Source of the DNA: Desulfuromonadales bacterium
Lineage (GTDB): Bacteria > Desulfobacterota > Desulfuromonadia > Desulfuromonadales > BM103
DNA: 64,000 nt
Assembly: GCA_030145205.1 (NCBI GenBank)
Contig: JAQYVZ010000007.1
Coordinates: 52,224 to 116,223 of the forward strand
Direction: 5' to 3'
Shown: one piece after another, positions 62,062 through 64,000 of the stretch
Numbering within the stretch: position 1 is the first letter of the stretch
How the letters are laid out: every line of letters begins with the position of its first letter
Program-made: the position numbers and the translations under genes
Notes under the pieces: generated by a model
What the model was told of the DNA's origin: nothing
Databases searched by the model: none
What the model saw: the letters and a program-made list of their open reading frames with translations, nothing else

Positions 62062-63177
62062 TCAGCCTAGGACTTGCCAATACTGGCCGATGATCTTTTC
62101 CCAGGCGAAGTTCTGCATAACGCGGTTGCGCATCGCCTGCTGAACCGTTTTCAGCCTATCCTCGTCAGCGACGAGACGGTACAGTTTCTCCCGCAGGTCC
62201 GAGACGCTTGCAGGTTCGACCAGGATTCCACCTTCGCCGACCGTTTCCGGACAACCAGAGATAGCAGTCGTCAACACGGCCGCCCCGGCGGCCATCCCTT
62301 CGAGCAAGGCAATACTGGCATTTTCCTTGAGCGAAGGAAGCACGTAAATCGCCGCCGATTCAATAAGATCCCGGTACTGCTGCGATCTGTTGTCAAGCCA
62401 GCCATGGAGCACGACCTTCGTCTGCGAACGCTGACCAATCTCCTGCAGGGCGCCCATCATCGGGCCATCACCGCAGATATGCACCTCGTAGCCGATATCT
62501 TGATCGGCAACCGCCTCAAGCAGGAACTGAAACCCCTTGCGCGGCAACAGCCGTCCTGATCCGAGGATGATCCTGCGCTTCTGTCTCGGACGAAACTTGT
62601 CAACATCGATGCCGTTCGGGATCACTGTCAACTTTTCATCAAACGCAACGTCGATCTTCTGACGAATCAATTGTTCAAGAAAATGTGATGGCGCGACAAT
62701 TTTCTTCGCACCTCGCGCCACTTTGCGTAAAACGGGTCCGGTAAATTGGTGCAGCAGCTTGAACCGGTCATTGTTGAACCCCGGGACATCACTGCCATGT
62801 GCAGTCACAACATAGTCAAGACCGAAATGTCGCTTTAGTTTCTCAGCAATTATGCCGGTCGGGATCAGAAAATGGGTATGACAAAGGTCGAAATTGTGTT
62901 CCTGATGGAGCGCTGCAGCCTTTTTAAATCCCGACACCAAGAAAGTTGCCTGCTCCCATGGGTGGCAGATTTCCTTCTTGGAGCGCCAACAGGGCACACG
63001 ATGTATTCGCAAGCTTGGACCGCATTCCTCATATACGGGCAAACCTTTAAACCCCATCGTAACGACATCAATATTGACATCGTACCTTTCCACAAGTTGG
63101 CTGGCGATCTCAAAACTGACCGGACTTGCACCGCCGCCAAGAGGAGGGAATTCGTAATTGAGGAGCAGTAGATTCAT
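62062..63177 (-). CDS. Family 4-type glycosyltransferase
   Basis: 371 residues. GT-B: NLLLLNYEFPPLGGGASPVSFEIASQLVERY, DYVVTAHGSDVPGFN, IPNGIDVDKFRPRQKRRIILGSGRLLPRKGF, and YVLPSLKENASIALLEGMAAGAAVLTTAISGCPETVGEGG. It adds a sugar from a nucleotide donor during assembly of the surface polysaccharide. GTTGAGAA precedes the ATG. Confidence 0.9.
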   Translation of the reverse strand: MNLLLLNYEFPPLGGGASPVSFEIASQLVERYDVNIDVVTMGFKGLPVYEECGPSLRIHRVPCWRSKKEICHPWEQATFLVSGFKKAAALHQEHNFDLCHTHFLIPTGIIAEKLKRHFGLDYVVTAHGSDVPGFNNDRFKLLHQFTGPVLRKVARGAKKIVAPSHFLEQLIRQKIDVAFDEKLTVIPNGIDVDKFRPRQKRRIILGSGRLLPRKGFQFLLEAVADQDIGYEVHICGDGPMMGALQEIGQRSQTKVVLHGWLDNRSQQYRDLIESAAIYVLPSLKENASIALLEGMAAGAAVLTTAISGCPETVGEGGILVEPASVSDLREKLYRLVADEDRLKTVQQAMRNRVMQNFAWEKIIGQYWQVLG

Positions 63178-63212
63178 TTCTCAACACGGAAGAGAGGGAC
63201 AGGCGGACTTTA

Positions 63213-64000
63213 TCAACGACCTTCAGGGAAATTCAACGTCTTCCTGACACTGTAAATCGCCTTATCCTGCGATTCGTGATAAACCCGGGTCATCAGTTCC
63301 GCCAACAGGCCCAGGGCCAGGAACTGGAACCCTGAGAAGAGCAGAAAGGCCGTCAGGATCAGCAACGGGTTTCGGTTCATCGACAGACCTTCCATAAACT
63401 TCATGATCAGGGTCACAATGCCGCTGAGACCGGCCGCACCAAAGGAGAAACCGGCCCATTTGCCAAACAGGTGCATCGGCCGCAAGGAGTATTTGAGCAG
63501 GAACTTGACCGTGATCAGGTCGAGCACAACCCGGAAGGTTCTGCTGATCCCGTACTTGGTTTCGCCGGCAACGCGGGGCCGGTGATTGACCGCCAGTTCG
63601 GTCACCCGGGCCCCAACCAGGTGGGCCAGGGCCGGAACGAAACGGTGCATTTCACCGTAGATCTTGACGTCGTTGAGGATTTCGCGCCGGTAGGCTTTCA
63701 GGGTGCAGCCGTAGTCGTTGATATGCACAGAAGTCATATTGGAGATCAGGCGGTTAGCCAGCATGGAGGGTAGCTTGCGGCTCAGGAAGGCATCCTTGCG
63801 GTCCTTACGCCAGCCGGAGACGATATCGAAGCCTTCATCCAGCTTCGCAACCAGGTGCGGGATGTCGGCGGGGTCGTTCTGCAGGTCACCATCCATCGGC
63901 AGGACAATCTCACCCTGTGCCGCATCAAAGCCGGCCATCATCGCTGCCGTCTGGCCAAAGTTGCGCCGCAGCATGACAACCTTCAAGCGGGAGTCGTTGG
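63213..64000 (-). CDS. Family 2-type glycosyltransferase (ArnC/dolichyl-phosphate-mannose-synthase-like), partial
   Basis: The frame is open to the right edge (N-terminus off the window); about 262 residues are seen. GT-A half has the LRRNFGQTAAMMAGFDAAQGEIVLPMDGDLQNDPADIPHLV block (DGDLQND is the metal motif), then two C-terminal membrane helices. This is the ArnC/DPMS type, which moves a sugar onto a lipid carrier. First gene seen of the sugar locus, transcribed toward the left. Confidence 0.9.
   Translation of the reverse strand, partial: NDSRLKVVMLRRNFGQTAAMMAGFDAAQGEIVLPMDGDLQNDPADIPHLVAKLDEGFDIVSGWRKDRKDAFLSRKLPSMLANRLISNMTSVHINDYGCTLKAYRREILNDVKIYGEMHRFVPALAHLVGARVTELAVNHRPRVAGETKYGISRTFRVVLDLITVKFLLKYSLRPMHLFGKWAGFSFGAAGLSGIVTLIMKFMEGLSMNRNPLLILTAFLLFSGFQFLALGLLAELMTRVYHESQDKAIYSVRKTLNFPEGR

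Noticed and set aside
44845..64000. JUMPstart/ops elements controlling the sugar locus
   Set aside because: I found no GGCGGTAG-type motif in the visible intergenic gaps; the true upstream end lies outside the window.
1..64000. CRISPR arrays, tRNA genes, rRNA genes, retrons or phage genes
   Set aside because: No regularly spaced repeats, cloverleaf-type TTC-G-A patterns, rRNA segments, reverse transcriptases or structural phage proteins were noticed on either strand. This is a visual search and could miss a single tRNA.

Overview
The window looks like a chromosomal segment of a deltaproteobacterium of the Desulfuromonas/Geobacter type (Desulfuromonadia). The basis is gene content and style: tetrameric glycyl-tRNA synthetase (glyQ, glyS), ThiF with a ThiS-like N-terminus, a membrane/ferredoxin iron-sulfur fusion beside a Tat-exported DUF362 protein, DUF3467, both ppsA and ppdK, and the kind of intergenic hairpin repeats common in that group. 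This is inference; no rRNA or marker tree was available. Most of the window is moderately GC-rich with short intergenic gaps. The polysaccharide locus near 54-58 kb is visibly AT-rich.

Layout. 1-0.7 kb: 3' end of trpB and its terminator. 0.7-5.5 kb, minus strand: a DUF4405 membrane protein, a DUF3047 protein, a six-cluster iron-sulfur membrane protein coupled to a Tat-exported DUF362 protein, and DUF3467. 5.7-9.2 kb: glpK, a divergent argP/lysE regulator-exporter pair and a small unknown gene. 9.3-13.3 kb: a thiamine thiazole/coupling operon (thiF-thiS-thiG-thiH-thiE) behind a TPP riboswitch. 13.7-18.8 kb: a DUF454 protein, the ybbP-ybbA ABC pair head-to-head with tesA, and a lipoprotein thiol peroxidase. 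19.3-26.8 kb: an SLC13-type transporter, the aapJQMP amino-acid ABC operon, a LysE-family exporter and a short asparaginase-like protein. 26.9-44.8 kb: housekeeping and metabolism (radical SAM protein, rhomboid protease, FAH-fold hydrolase, ppsA, nfi, hydroxyacid dehydrogenase, ferritin-like protein, ppdK, glyS, glyQ, recO, mgtE, a DUF721/DciA-like protein, tRNA methyltransferase). 44.8-64 kb: a surface-polysaccharide locus, entirely on the minus strand and running off the right edge.

The polysaccharide locus encodes an ABC-dependent export pair (Wzm/Wzt, the Wzt carrying a C-terminal substrate-recognition domain), eight probable sugar transferases, a WbsX-like protein, a fucosyltransferase-fold protein, two methyltransferases and a large membrane protein. 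It also carries a winged-helix regulator whose promoter holds repeated ATGAAC-type palindromes. An IS3-family element sits inside the locus. Its termini and frameshift signal are intact, but the catalytic Glu of the DDE triad reads Ala.

No wholly new system stands out unambiguously. The best leads are the sugar-locus regulator with its autoregulatory palindromes; the Wzt/methyltransferase pair as a possible capped-chain export module; the exported iron-sulfur/DUF362 module with a buried Tat-like segment; the dead IS3 transposase; the one-cysteine lipoprotein thiol peroxidase; and the hairpin that brings the thiF ribosome-binding site close to its start codon.
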